A stretch of DNA of 64,000 nucleotides, taken from Iodobacter fluviatilis. Its GTDB lineage: Bacteria; Pseudomonadota; Gammaproteobacteria; Burkholderiales; Chitinibacteraceae. A model generated the notes under the pieces. It saw only the letters and a list, made by a program, of their open reading frames with translations, had not been told where the DNA came from and did not search any database. Position 1 is the first letter of the stretch. Each line of letters starts with the position of its first letter. The stretch spans positions 496,001 to 560,000 of the forward strand of contig NZ_UGHR01000001.1 in assembly GCF_900451195.1 (NCBI RefSeq), given 5' to 3'. Shown here piece by piece: positions 45,346 through 52,260 of this stretch. The translations under genes were made by a program, and so were the position numbers.

Positions 45346-45640
45346 GTTTTTTTATTAGCAAACAGCGAGGAGTGCAATAAATGCGCTCTTTGCACGGGGC
45401 TTAAATTTTCCCCTTGAAGCACGCCGAAGCGAGGAACAAGCGGGGCGGGGTTTCTTTGATCCTGTTTGAGCGAAGCGAGTCCCGCAGCCGCCGCCTTGAT
45501 TGTCCGCAGCGAGGGGTTTCGTGCTTCGTGGGGTCGCCTTCTTTGCGTACTAAGATTTCTGGCGAAGCAGAAATCACAGACTTCGCGGGGGATTCCCGCT
45601 CCAAAATTAACGTGCCGTAGGCACTAATAAGGTCTTTTTT
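45346..45640 (+). repeat. Structured intergenic repeat, copy 4
   Basis: The most diverged copy, and the most informative. Long-range arms are GAAGCACG (45416-45423) and CGTGCTTC (45520-45527), a paired change from GAAACACG/CGTGTTTC. The hairpin is GATTTCTG/CAGAAATC (45554-45575) instead of TTTCTTG/CAAGAAA, and the next one is GCGGG/CCCGC (45585-45599) instead of GCGGT/ACCGC. The last, GTGCC/GGCAC (45612-45624), has its loop changed from GAA to GTA. It lies between the DUF4166 and fusion-kinase genes. Confidence 0.85.
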
Positions 45641-45740
45641 GTTTAGTGGCAATACCGCATCACGGTAAAAACGGTGCGCAAGAAAAACGACTTGCACGCC
45701 CTATAAAAGCGTAGGTATCCACTCAATTATGTTTCAACTA

Positions 45741-46271
45741 TTAACACTCAGCCACCTGCCTTAACTCTCCTGTGTAATGCAAAATCATGCCGCCTTTTTT
45801 AAAGCCAATTTCAACGTCAAAATGCATGACTTCATCGATGGCCCATTCTCTGGCTTTAACTTGCAAGGGTAGAGGCAGGCCGAAGCAGCGGGCTGTTTGG
45901 CTGCTTTGTAAGAGCTGGCCCTCGCTAACATGGCTATGCAATTGCAGCGCCAGCGGGCCCATTTGCTCCCAAAGCCCGCCATTACGCCAGCTTTGGCGGG
46001 ATTGCATGGGATTTTGTGCAAAGCGGCGTTGCCAGATTTCACCTTTTGCATCTTGCTGGATTTTAACTTGGCAGCGCACATTCTGCCCTTCGGCTGGCAA
46101 AATACCTAAGCGCATTGCAAGGTAAAGTAGGATGCGGATAAATATGGGCTTGCCCCACTTTACATTGGCCTGCCCCAGCCAAGGCCGCTGCTCAGCCCCG
46201 TGCAGGGTTTGTAGCAGCGGACTAAGCAAGCCAAAGTCTTTGCCTAGCATCTGCTGATATAGGAGTGGCAT
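45741..46271 (-). CDS. DUF4166-domain protein
   Basis: A 176-residue cytoplasmic protein matching DUF4166: MPLLYQQMLGKDFGLLSPLL at the start, RRFAQNPMQSRQSWRNGGLW in the centre and HFDVEIGFKKGGMILHYTGEL at the end. DUF4166 is often fused to or next to SDR/saccharopine-dehydrogenase-like proteins, and here the preceding gene is an SDR. Its start shares one base with that gene's stop (TGATG), so translation is coupled. Function unknown. Confidence 0.85.
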   Translation of the reverse strand: MPLLYQQMLGKDFGLLSPLLQTLHGAEQRPWLGQANVKWGKPIFIRILLYLAMRLGILPAEGQNVRCQVKIQQDAKGEIWQRRFAQNPMQSRQSWRNGGLWEQMGPLALQLHSHVSEGQLLQSSQTARCFGLPLPLQVKAREWAIDEVMHFDVEIGFKKGGMILHYTGELRQVAEC

Positions 46272-47713
46272 CAGTGGCAGCCCTTGATCTGGGCTTGCAA
46301 TGCGCTTTGTAGATCGGGGTATTTAAAGCGATAGCCCGCATCGAGTAAGCGTTTAGGAGTCACCCGCTGGCCTTTGGTAAACAGTGCACCCATTTCTCCG
46401 GCGAGTGTGTTGATCAGCCAGGCTGGGGTGGTAAAAAAGTGGGGGCGGCGTAAGAGGCCTGCGGCTGTTTTAGCAAATTGCGCCTGGCTTACCGCTTCGG
46501 GGGCGCTGAGGTTGTAAGCGCCGCTCAATTGCGGATTGCAAATGGCCTGTGCAATCACGGCTAACACATCGTCTCTGTGTATCCAGCTTACAACTTGCAG
46601 CCCGTCGCCCATACGCCCGCCAAGGCCTAGATAAAAGGGCAGTAGCAGCTTGGGCAGGGCACCACCGGGGCCAAAAACAAGGCCAAGGCGTAGCCGAACT
46701 ACGCGCAAGCCAAAGGCTTCAGCTTTGCATGCTGCGGCTTCCCATTCACTGCAAAGCTGCGACATAAATTCGTTTTGCGTGCCTGCGTTTTCGTCCAGTG
46801 GCTCATCGCCACGGCAGCCGTAATAGCCAATCGCCGAGCCATTAATTAATACCTTGGGCTTGTGATTGGCCTTTGCCAGCCAGCCAAGCAAGGCTTCTGT
46901 TGTGCCTATCCGGCTGGCCAGTAATGCTTTTTTTCGCGCATCGCTCCAGCGCGGACCAGCCACCGGGCTGCCGGCTAAATTGATGATGGCATCAAATTCT
47001 TCTTTAGCAGAAAGATCCTCCCAGAGGGCAAAAGCGCGTACTTTGCTTTGAAACTGGATAGTGGTGGCCTGTGGATTGCGGCTAAGCAGGCAGAGGCTAT
47101 GCCCAGCATCAAGTAGTTGCTCGCAAAGTGCTGCGCCAATAAAGCCGGTGCCGCCGGTGATTAAAATACGTTGCTGCGACAGGCTGAGAAAGGGATTACT
47201 GCTCATGATTTTGGCCTCTTTATACAGTTTAAAGCTGGCGAATCCATCCCGAATCCCCGACAAACCCACGCCGAGTGCAAACAGGCTTAATACCCAGCTG
47301 AGCAGGCCGTAATGAACGAGCTGTAAGCTGGTGCTCTGGCTGGCCCAAATTGGGGCTACGCTGATGGCCCAATGCCCAAAAAGCACGCCGCCGTTCATGG
47401 CTAAAATGGTGTGGGTAACGCGCTCGGTGGCGGGCAGTAGGCGGCTTTTGTCTTCTTCTACAAAATCGCAAAGCGTGAGTACAATTTCGATCAAAATCAG
47501 CGAGGCTAATCCCCATAGCCACAGGCCGTGCCACTCAAACCAAGCCAGGCCAGCAAATACCAGCGCGTACAGGCTGGAGCGTATAGCGTGTAGGCGCAGC
47601 TCGCGCTGAGCTGCTTTTTTGCCGGGCAGGGCAACCGTCAGCTCGTGATGGTAAATTGTGTCAAAAGCGCCCATCAGTCCTTGCAGTAGCAATAAATACA
47701 GAATGATTTGCAT
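46271..47713 (-). CDS. SDR epimerase-like (TIGR01777) protein with N-terminal membrane domain
   Basis: A 480-residue fusion. Residues 1-165 contain four to five membrane helices (LLLLQGLMGAFDTIYHHELT; LVFAGLAWFEWHGLWLWGL). Residues from about 178 are a complete YfcH/SDR39U1-type (TIGR01777) short-chain dehydrogenase: ILITGGTGFIGAALCEQLL, GSAIGYYG, RLRLGLVFGPGGALPKLLLP, and the usual C-terminal domain. The N-terminal membrane part is extra to YfcH and is also seen in homologues next to DUF4166 genes by my recollection only. It is coupled to the DUF4166 gene and preceded after 22 bases by the DUF2269 gene. Confidence 0.87.
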   Translation of the reverse strand: MQIILYLLLLQGLMGAFDTIYHHELTVALPGKKAAQRELRLHAIRSSLYALVFAGLAWFEWHGLWLWGLASLILIEIVLTLCDFVEEDKSRLLPATERVTHTILAMNGGVLFGHWAISVAPIWASQSTSLQLVHYGLLSWVLSLFALGVGLSGIRDGFASFKLYKEAKIMSSNPFLSLSQQRILITGGTGFIGAALCEQLLDAGHSLCLLSRNPQATTIQFQSKVRAFALWEDLSAKEEFDAIINLAGSPVAGPRWSDARKKALLASRIGTTEALLGWLAKANHKPKVLINGSAIGYYGCRGDEPLDENAGTQNEFMSQLCSEWEAAACKAEAFGLRVVRLRLGLVFGPGGALPKLLLPFYLGLGGRMGDGLQVVSWIHRDDVLAVIAQAICNPQLSGAYNLSAPEAVSQAQFAKTAAGLLRRPHFFTTPAWLINTLAGEMGALFTKGQRVTPKRLLDAGYRFKYPDLQSALQAQIKGCH

Positions 47714-47735
47714 GATTTGCTCCTTCAGGTTGCGA

Positions 47736-48203
47736 TCAAAAAGGTTTATTTACCATGAGCCAATACACCACGATCAGGCTGATAAAGGCGGGGAAGCCAA
47801 GCGCTGTCCAGATTCGTTCATAGCGCCAGTATTGGGCGGGCAGCTCGGTATTTTCTTTGGCGGCGATTTGCGCCATATCGCGCATTTTGATTTGAATCCA
47901 TACCACCGGCAGCCAGCAAGCGCCCGTCAATGCATATAGCGACATCGAAATCCACAGCCAGTTGGCTGTCAGTGGATAGCCCAGCCAGTGCGCCATCAGT
48001 AATCCTGAGATGGGCTGGAAAATCACAGCAGGCGTGGTAAATAAGTAATCCGCCCGTACTACCCAGCGGGATACCACGGCAATGGCTTGCACATTGCCGC
48101 TGCGATTCGTCACAAACATATAAAACGCCGTGCCAAGGCCCGTGCCAAACATCAGCGTGGCGGACAAAATATGTAGCAGCTTGAAAGTCAGGTAGTAATC
48201 CAT
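47736..48203 (-). CDS. DUF2269 membrane protein
   Basis: A 155-residue integral membrane protein with four helices and the DUF2269 wording: YYLTFKLLHILSATLMFGTG, then ADYLFTTPAVIFQPISGLLM and GFPAFISLIVVYWLMVNKPF. Conserved histidine in LLHILSA could be a haem or metal ligand as in cytochrome-b-like four-helix proteins, but this is a guess. It is the first gene of a unit with the SDR fusion and DUF4166 genes and lies 138 bases from the next gene upstream. Confidence 0.87.
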   Translation of the reverse strand: MDYYLTFKLLHILSATLMFGTGLGTAFYMFVTNRSGNVQAIAVVSRWVVRADYLFTTPAVIFQPISGLLMAHWLGYPLTANWLWISMSLYALTGACWLPVVWIQIKMRDMAQIAAKENTELPAQYWRYERIWTALGFPAFISLIVVYWLMVNKPF

Positions 48204-48302
48204 TTTGCTTTGCCTATTAAGATGTTTTGATAAACCGAGTTTTTATTTGCAGAGAAGGCTGAAGATGCGGATTAAGTGTTGCTGATTTCGATTTAAGCCC
48301 TT

Positions 48303-48360
48303 GGTTTTCTCTGTGAAACTGTTCTCTGTGTCTTCTGTGGTTCAAAATTTGGGTTTTGTC
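48303..48360 (-). repeat. Dispersed short repeat, copy C
   Basis: On the minus strand it reads CAAAACCCAAATTTTGAACC, then ACAGAAGACACAGAG and TTTCACAGAGAAA, closely matching copy A at 9074-9125. It overlaps the 3' end of the SDR/DoxX-like gene: the last codons (NKTKPKF) and its stop codon are written by the repeat. Confidence 0.7.
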
Positions 48361-49601
48361 TTGTTTGGTGAAAGTAGATCCAGCATCAGCAGCAGCGCCA
48401 TGATGGGTATGTTTTTAAGCAGCGGGCCAAAGGGATGCCATAAAAACTGCGGTAGCTTGATGGCGATGATGATGCTGTAAGCCAAAACCAACGGCCATTG
48501 CAGCCGCCAGCTGCGTGTTGGCACGCCCAGTAAATCCAGTAAGCACAGCAGCCCAAACACGCTATCCATCGCTACCGAGCCGTAAAAAAGCAGTGGCTGC
48601 CATGCACTGGGAATGCCAACGTCAGCCAATAGTTGGTAGCTATCTGCCCGAGGCCAGGCCCAGAGGCATACGGCGGCTGTGCACAGCCAAACCAGCGCCA
48701 TGGATAATTTAAGCAGTGGCAGCAGCCAGCCGAGTAAGGCATCCCTTGCCATGCCATTGACTGGCGCGGCAGCCTGCGGAGCGCGGCCTAAGATTGCAGC
48801 AAAAGGAGCGGTATCGCTGTAATTACCAGCCCGCAGCATGGCCAAGCTATCGGGCTGAAATAGCGGCAGCAGAGTCGATTTTGCCGCTAAGTTTTGTAAG
48901 CATGCAGCAATAGGCAGGGTGATCGCACGGCCCAAACCCATGCCTTGTCTGAGCTGCTGCCACCAGCTGGTGAGCGGCATCGCTTGTGGGCCAAGGGCAT
49001 TGATGATTGCTTGCTTTGCCACGGGCTGCTCGGTAAGTAGAACGAGTAGCGTTAAAACATCATGTAAATGCACCGGCTGCACTTTACCCACACCTTGTAA
49101 ATCGGGCAGCAGGGGTAGGCTGGCTAGGGTGCAAAAAGCACGGCTGCTTACGCCATCTGGTGCATAAATCAGCGAGGGGCGAACGATGGTCCAATTTAGT
49201 TTTGATTGCATCAAGGCCTCATCCCCCAGCCCCTTGCTGCGCCAGTAGGCCGTTGGCGCATCAATTGCTGCACCCAGCGCAGAGAGATGAATCACTTTTG
49301 TAACCCTGCTGATCTCACAGGCAGCAAAGAGCGCCTGTGGTGCTGCATGATGCAAAGCCGTGAATGATTGCCCGCCCGATTCAGCAAAAATCCCCACCGT
49401 GTTGATCACGGTATCGATGCCAGCCAGGTGCGGCAGCCAGTCAGCCGCGTTTTGCAGCGCCGCAAAATCGCCCTGTATCACTTGGCATTCAGGATGAGCC
49501 AGAGCATGGCGGCTGAGTAAGCGCACTTGATGGCCCCGCATGAGCAGGGCATCTCTTAAATGGCTACCAATCAGGCCGTTGCCGAGTAATAAGATGTTCA
49601 T
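48342..49601 (-). CDS. SDR protein with C-terminal DoxX-like membrane domain
   Basis: A 419-residue fusion: an NAD(P)-binding atypical SDR (MNILLLGNGLIGSHLRDALL; LSALGAAIDAPTAYWRSKGL; NWTIVRPSLIYAPDG) in residues 1-285 and four membrane helices of DoxX-like type in 290-415. The arrangement resembles complex-I-subunit-like SDR proteins joined to a quinone-interacting membrane part, but the role is unknown. Its start overlaps the preceding 71-codon frame (ATGA), so that frame is probably translated. The stop codon lies in a dispersed repeat, suggesting the original C-terminus was altered. Confidence 0.87.
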   Translation of the reverse strand: MNILLLGNGLIGSHLRDALLMRGHQVRLLSRHALAHPECQVIQGDFAALQNAADWLPHLAGIDTVINTVGIFAESGGQSFTALHHAAPQALFAACEISRVTKVIHLSALGAAIDAPTAYWRSKGLGDEALMQSKLNWTIVRPSLIYAPDGVSSRAFCTLASLPLLPDLQGVGKVQPVHLHDVLTLLVLLTEQPVAKQAIINALGPQAMPLTSWWQQLRQGMGLGRAITLPIAACLQNLAAKSTLLPLFQPDSLAMLRAGNYSDTAPFAAILGRAPQAAAPVNGMARDALLGWLLPLLKLSMALVWLCTAAVCLWAWPRADSYQLLADVGIPSAWQPLLFYGSVAMDSVFGLLCLLDLLGVPTRSWRLQWPLVLAYSIIIAIKLPQFLWHPFGPLLKNIPIMALLLMLDLLSPNKTKPKF

Positions 49602-49813
49602 GATTCAAGCTCCGGCACCGCTTGCTGTGGCACTAGGCGCTTCCAGACCATTCTGGCAATCGCCAAGATGGCCAGTAGATGCCCGAGTAAATGCCACACA
49701 ATCGCCATCCGCAATTCATTGACCAGATCGCCGCTCTGCTGGCTGGCAAAGCAAAGCACCAATAGCATGGGGATGAGCAATTGCAGCGCAGCTAGGGTCT
49801 GTTGACGGTTCAT
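49598..49813 (-). CDS. 3' half of a MITE-split membrane-protein gene
   Basis: A 71-residue frame with two membrane helices (LLIPMLLVLCFASQQ and IVWHLLGHLLAILAIARMVW). Its start codon and first codons (MNRQQT) are encoded by the terminal inverted repeat of the MITE at 49795-50059; the remaining 64 residues are host sequence. It overlaps the next gene by four bases in the coupled ATGA arrangement, so it may still be translated, though no ribosome binding site precedes the new start. Confidence 0.6.
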   Translation of the reverse strand: MNRQQTLAALQLLIPMLLVLCFASQQSGDLVNELRMAIVWHLLGHLLAILAIARMVWKRLVPQQAVPELES

Positions 49814-50059
49814 TCACAATTGCGCTGAGTCGGAAAATGGCTAGCCACAAGGCATGCGACGAAGGCAATAACGAGTTATTACCGAGGAGCATAACGCAGT
49901 GGATGGCCGTTTTCCGACTCAGCCCTTCGGGTTGGCTACATTTTTGGGGCTGTACGGCGTTAAAAGACGCTCATGGTACTCGTACCATGTCGCGTCTTTT
50001 GCCTTGTTCAGCCCCAAAACTGCAGCCAACGCAGCCGTGAATGAAACGTCAACAGACCC
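49795..50059. mobile_element. 265-bp MITE with TA target duplication
   Basis: Terminal inverted repeats of 23 bases (49795-49817 and 50037-50059, one mismatch, beginning GGGTCTGTTGACG) are flanked by TA on both sides (49793-49794; 50060-50061), the duplication made by Tc1/mariner-IS630-type transposases. Inside, GCTGAGTCGGAAAA pairs with TTTTCCGACTCAGC, and a long near-palindrome centred near 49982 has arms GGGGCTG, AAAAGACGC and ATGGTAC. No transposase is encoded, so mobilisation needs an enzyme from elsewhere. Confidence 0.9.
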
Positions 50060-50206
50060 TAGTGTGTGACGCCAGTAATGTGCGCCACTGCCAGGGCAGC
50101 TCGCTTCTAGTAGTGGCCCAAGGGCGCGTTGTTGCCAGCTGATTAACAGTGCGCTGCTGAGTAGGCTGAGTGCAAGAATGGCAAGAAAGTAGCTGATGGC
50201 AGACAT
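49919..50206 (-). CDS. 5' half of the MITE-split gene with MITE-encoded tail
   Basis: A 95-residue frame: 49 host residues (MSAISYFLAILALSLLSSAL then LISWQQRALGPLLEASC and GAHYWRHTL) with one membrane helix, then 46 residues read from the MITE before a TGA. The start at 50206 has AAGGAAATAAA upstream. A chimeric protein could be made, but conserved function is unlikely. Confidence 0.5.
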   Translation of the reverse strand: MSAISYFLAILALSLLSSALLISWQQRALGPLLEASCPGSGAHYWRHTLGSVDVSFTAALAAVLGLNKAKDATWYEYHERLLTPYSPKNVANPKG

Positions 50207-50218
50207 TTTATTTCCTTT

Positions 50219-50238
50219 ATTTCTGTATAAAGAGAAAT
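50219..50238 (-). promoter_or_regulatory. Probable operator of the split gene
   Basis: ATTTCTGTATAAAGAGAAAT has inverted arms ATTTCT/AGAAAT with an eight-base spacer. It matches the operator in front of the GbsR-like gene (51285-51304) at 18 of 20 positions, and the adjoining TTTCCTTT up to the ribosome binding site is also identical. Confidence 0.7.
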
Positions 50239-50252
50239 TTATGGGCAAACGT

Positions 50253-50642
50253 TTAAATCCGGCAAGATTTGCTATCGCACCTTGCAGTAAAACCCAGCCA
50301 TACACTGATACGGTAGCGATGGCGGGCGATGCGTGAGTAAATCCAGGCTGATATCCCGCGTGTTGCCTGCCATTTTAAAGGCCCTGTCCACCAATCGCGG
50401 CCTATGGCCTCATAGATTGCGGCAATGGCATCAATGCCGACTAAAATCTGCCCGTCGTCTCGACGGATATGCAATAAAGTTTGCATCTCTGGCAAGCTGG
50501 CTGCCGCTGTGCTGGCATCAAAGTCAGCTGCGCTGATATCAATCAGGGTAAAGCACTGCTTGCTATCGCGTTGTTTAAGCCTGAGCATTTCAAAACGGCA
50601 CATCGGGCAGGCGTGATCATAAAATAATTCGTAGCGTGGCAT
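50253..50642 (-). CDS. DCC-family thiol-disulfide oxidoreductase-like protein (DUF393)
   Basis: A 129-residue protein with the family motif YDHACPMCRFE (C12, C15) at the start and ISAWIYSRIARHRYRIS near the end. DCC proteins are predicted thiol-disulfide oxidoreductases; some are fused to membrane domains. The C-terminal GFTARCDSKSCRI carries two further cysteines. It lies between the GbsR-like gene and the split gene with its stop 34 bases before the operator of the latter. Confidence 0.88.
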   Translation of the reverse strand: MPRYELFYDHACPMCRFEMLRLKQRDSKQCFTLIDISAADFDASTAAASLPEMQTLLHIRRDDGQILVGIDAIAAIYEAIGRDWWTGPLKWQATRGISAWIYSRIARHRYRISVWLGFTARCDSKSCRI

Positions 50643-50726
50643 GGTGCTGTTCCTTATTTCTTAGTGATATGTTGCTTTGTAGGGAGGGCAAGTGTTCCGG
50701 CTAACTGCAGGGGTGCTGCCTACTCA

Positions 50727-51272
50727 TCACTTCTCTTCATCTTTACCAAACATCGCGGCCAGCTGGCCAATTTTCCCGCCCATTTTTAATAGCTTGAGTA
50801 ATACGCTGGGTGGCAGGTTTTTAAAGTCGTCGTAGCCATGCAGCAGCACTTCTAAAAATTCCAGCACCTGATCCATTTTGACCCGGGTGGCGGCTTCAAT
50901 TTCGGTGTCGGTTTCGGCTTCAATAGCGCATTGGCGCAGCACAGTAAGTGTAGGGTCCAGCTCGCGTTTTTTGCGCTCTTCGGTGATGACACGGAAGATT
51001 TCCCAAACATCCTGCAGGGCAACAAAATGATCACGCCGATCGCCCATTTCCTGCTGTATTTTAATTAGTCCCCAGCTTTGCAATTCTTTCAAGCTGTTGC
51101 TGACATTGGATCTGGCTACGCCGAGTGTTTCACCAATCTCTTCTGCATTCAGTGGCTTATTAACCAGAAATAGCAGGGCATGAAGTTGGGCTACCGTGCG
51201 GTTCACTCCCCATTTCGTCCCCATCTCGCCCCAGTGAACGATGTATTTCTCCATAGTTGGGCTGAGCTTCAT
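50727..51272 (-). CDS. GbsR-like MarR-superfamily regulator
   Basis: A 181-residue winged-helix repressor of the GbsR kind: MEKYIVHWGEMGTKWGVNRT, then LNAEEIGETLGVARSNVSNS and the wing region GDRRDHFVALQDVW, with a helical C-terminal half. GbsR itself represses choline/betaine genes; homologues regulate diverse targets, so substrate is unknown. The gene has an ATTTCT-N8-AGAAAT operator just upstream (51285-51304) that recurs before the split membrane gene, so it probably represses itself and that operon. Confidence 0.9.
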   Translation of the reverse strand: MKLSPTMEKYIVHWGEMGTKWGVNRTVAQLHALLFLVNKPLNAEEIGETLGVARSNVSNSLKELQSWGLIKIQQEMGDRRDHFVALQDVWEIFRVITEERKKRELDPTLTVLRQCAIEAETDTEIEAATRVKMDQVLEFLEVLLHGYDDFKNLPPSVLLKLLKMGGKIGQLAAMFGKDEEK

Positions 51273-51284
51273 CTTGTTTCCTTT

Positions 51285-51304
51285 ATTTCTGTATTGAGAG
51301 AAAT
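51285..51304 (-). promoter_or_regulatory. Probable autoregulatory operator of the GbsR-like gene
   Basis: ATTTCTGTATTGAGAGAAAT, arms ATTTCT/AGAAAT, 12 bases before the start codon. Same site as 50219-50238 with two mismatches. The segment from operator to ribosome binding site is the same in both, so the site was probably duplicated along with the leader, or both are kept by the same regulator. Confidence 0.7.
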
Positions 51305-51361
51305 TAAACGCCGAATGCAGATGTAATGCAAGTGAAATGTAGAAAGTTGTGGATTAACTGG

Positions 51362-52177
51362 CTACAACCAATGTGCCAGTTTGGCTAGCGCATAAACACA
51401 AAGGCCGCTGAGTGCGAGCAGGGCGGGGGTTTGCCAGTGGCGGTTGATCAGGTAGGACAAGCCGATCAGCAGTAGGCAGCAAACAATCCAACCCCAAGCG
51501 GCGGGGAGTATGCCGAGTAGCCAAGTAGATGGGATAAGGGAAAGTAGCCAGCTGCTGGCTTTAAAGGCCTTTGCATATCGACTTGTTGAGGAAGGTGCCA
51601 GCTCTGGTAGCTGGTTTTGTAATGCGGCTAGGTGAGTATTTATATCCTGGCGTAAGCCTTTAATCAGGCTTAGTGCAAGTGCTGGCTCCAGCTCTTTGGC
51701 GATTAAAATACCGTAAAGGCCAAGGCTGGCCTCCGCCCCGGGCAGGGTGTTTTCTGGTTCTGTAGGCTGCGTAATACGGGTTCGCCATATTTGCCATGCT
51801 GCACCTGTAATGGCCAGCAGCCACAGGGAAAACTGCATCGATGCGGTAAGCCGGTTAAAGCCTGCCAGCAGGGTGATAAGGCTGACTCCCAGTAGTAGAG
51901 CGTCATTCAGGCTTTGCCTGATTAATTGAAAGCGATGCTGGCTGGCGGGCAGGTAAAGCGCTGCGCCGTGTAAGCCTCGCTGGATGAGGCTAGGGGCAAG
52001 CAGTGCAGGCCCCAGTCTTGCCAGCAAAACCATCCAGCATCGGGCGCGTTTCGTGCGTGGCCCTTTGGTTTCTGTTGCGGCCAGCTCCAAAAAAAACCAT
52101 TGCCGTACTGAACCTGATTCCAGATCAGAGAGCGAACTTAATAGGGCGTATTTTTCGGGGGAGCTAAATGGCTGCAT
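51362..52177 (-). CDS. Hypothetical membrane protein
   Basis: A 271-residue protein with a soluble N-terminus (about 45 residues), one or two helices near residues 85-125, a helical cytoplasmic segment (residues 130-200) and two or three helices at the C-terminal end (LLSLIPSTWLLGILPAAWGWIVC; LLIGLSYLINRHWQT; LLALSGLCVYALAKLAHWL). No family was recognised; the helix layout resembles CobD/AmpE-like proteins only superficially. It is transcribed towards 51362, separated from the GbsR-like gene by 90 bases. Confidence 0.72.
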   Translation of the reverse strand: MQPFSSPEKYALLSSLSDLESGSVRQWFFLELAATETKGPRTKRARCWMVLLARLGPALLAPSLIQRGLHGAALYLPASQHRFQLIRQSLNDALLLGVSLITLLAGFNRLTASMQFSLWLLAITGAAWQIWRTRITQPTEPENTLPGAEASLGLYGILIAKELEPALALSLIKGLRQDINTHLAALQNQLPELAPSSTSRYAKAFKASSWLLSLIPSTWLLGILPAAWGWIVCCLLLIGLSYLINRHWQTPALLALSGLCVYALAKLAHWL

Positions 52178-52260
52178 GAGAGGAAGCGATGGGCTGGCGA
52201 AAGAGGGCGAAGTTTATTAAGCATGCAAGATAGAGGGCGGGGTTTGCCCGCCCTCGCTTA

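Larger units (their letters stand above)
49598..50206 (-). pseudogene. Small membrane-protein gene interrupted by a MITE
   Basis: Removing 49795-50059 and one copy of the flanking TA joins ...YWRHTL (5' half) to AALQLLIPMLL... (3' half) in the same frame and gives a 113-residue protein with three membrane helices, ending in PELES. The 5' half starts at 50206 with AAGGAAA upstream; the 3' half ends at 49598. The insertion plus duplication is 267 bases, a multiple of three, but the element carries an in-frame stop at 49919. Family unknown. It was the first gene after a probable GbsR-controlled promoter. Confidence 0.85.
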
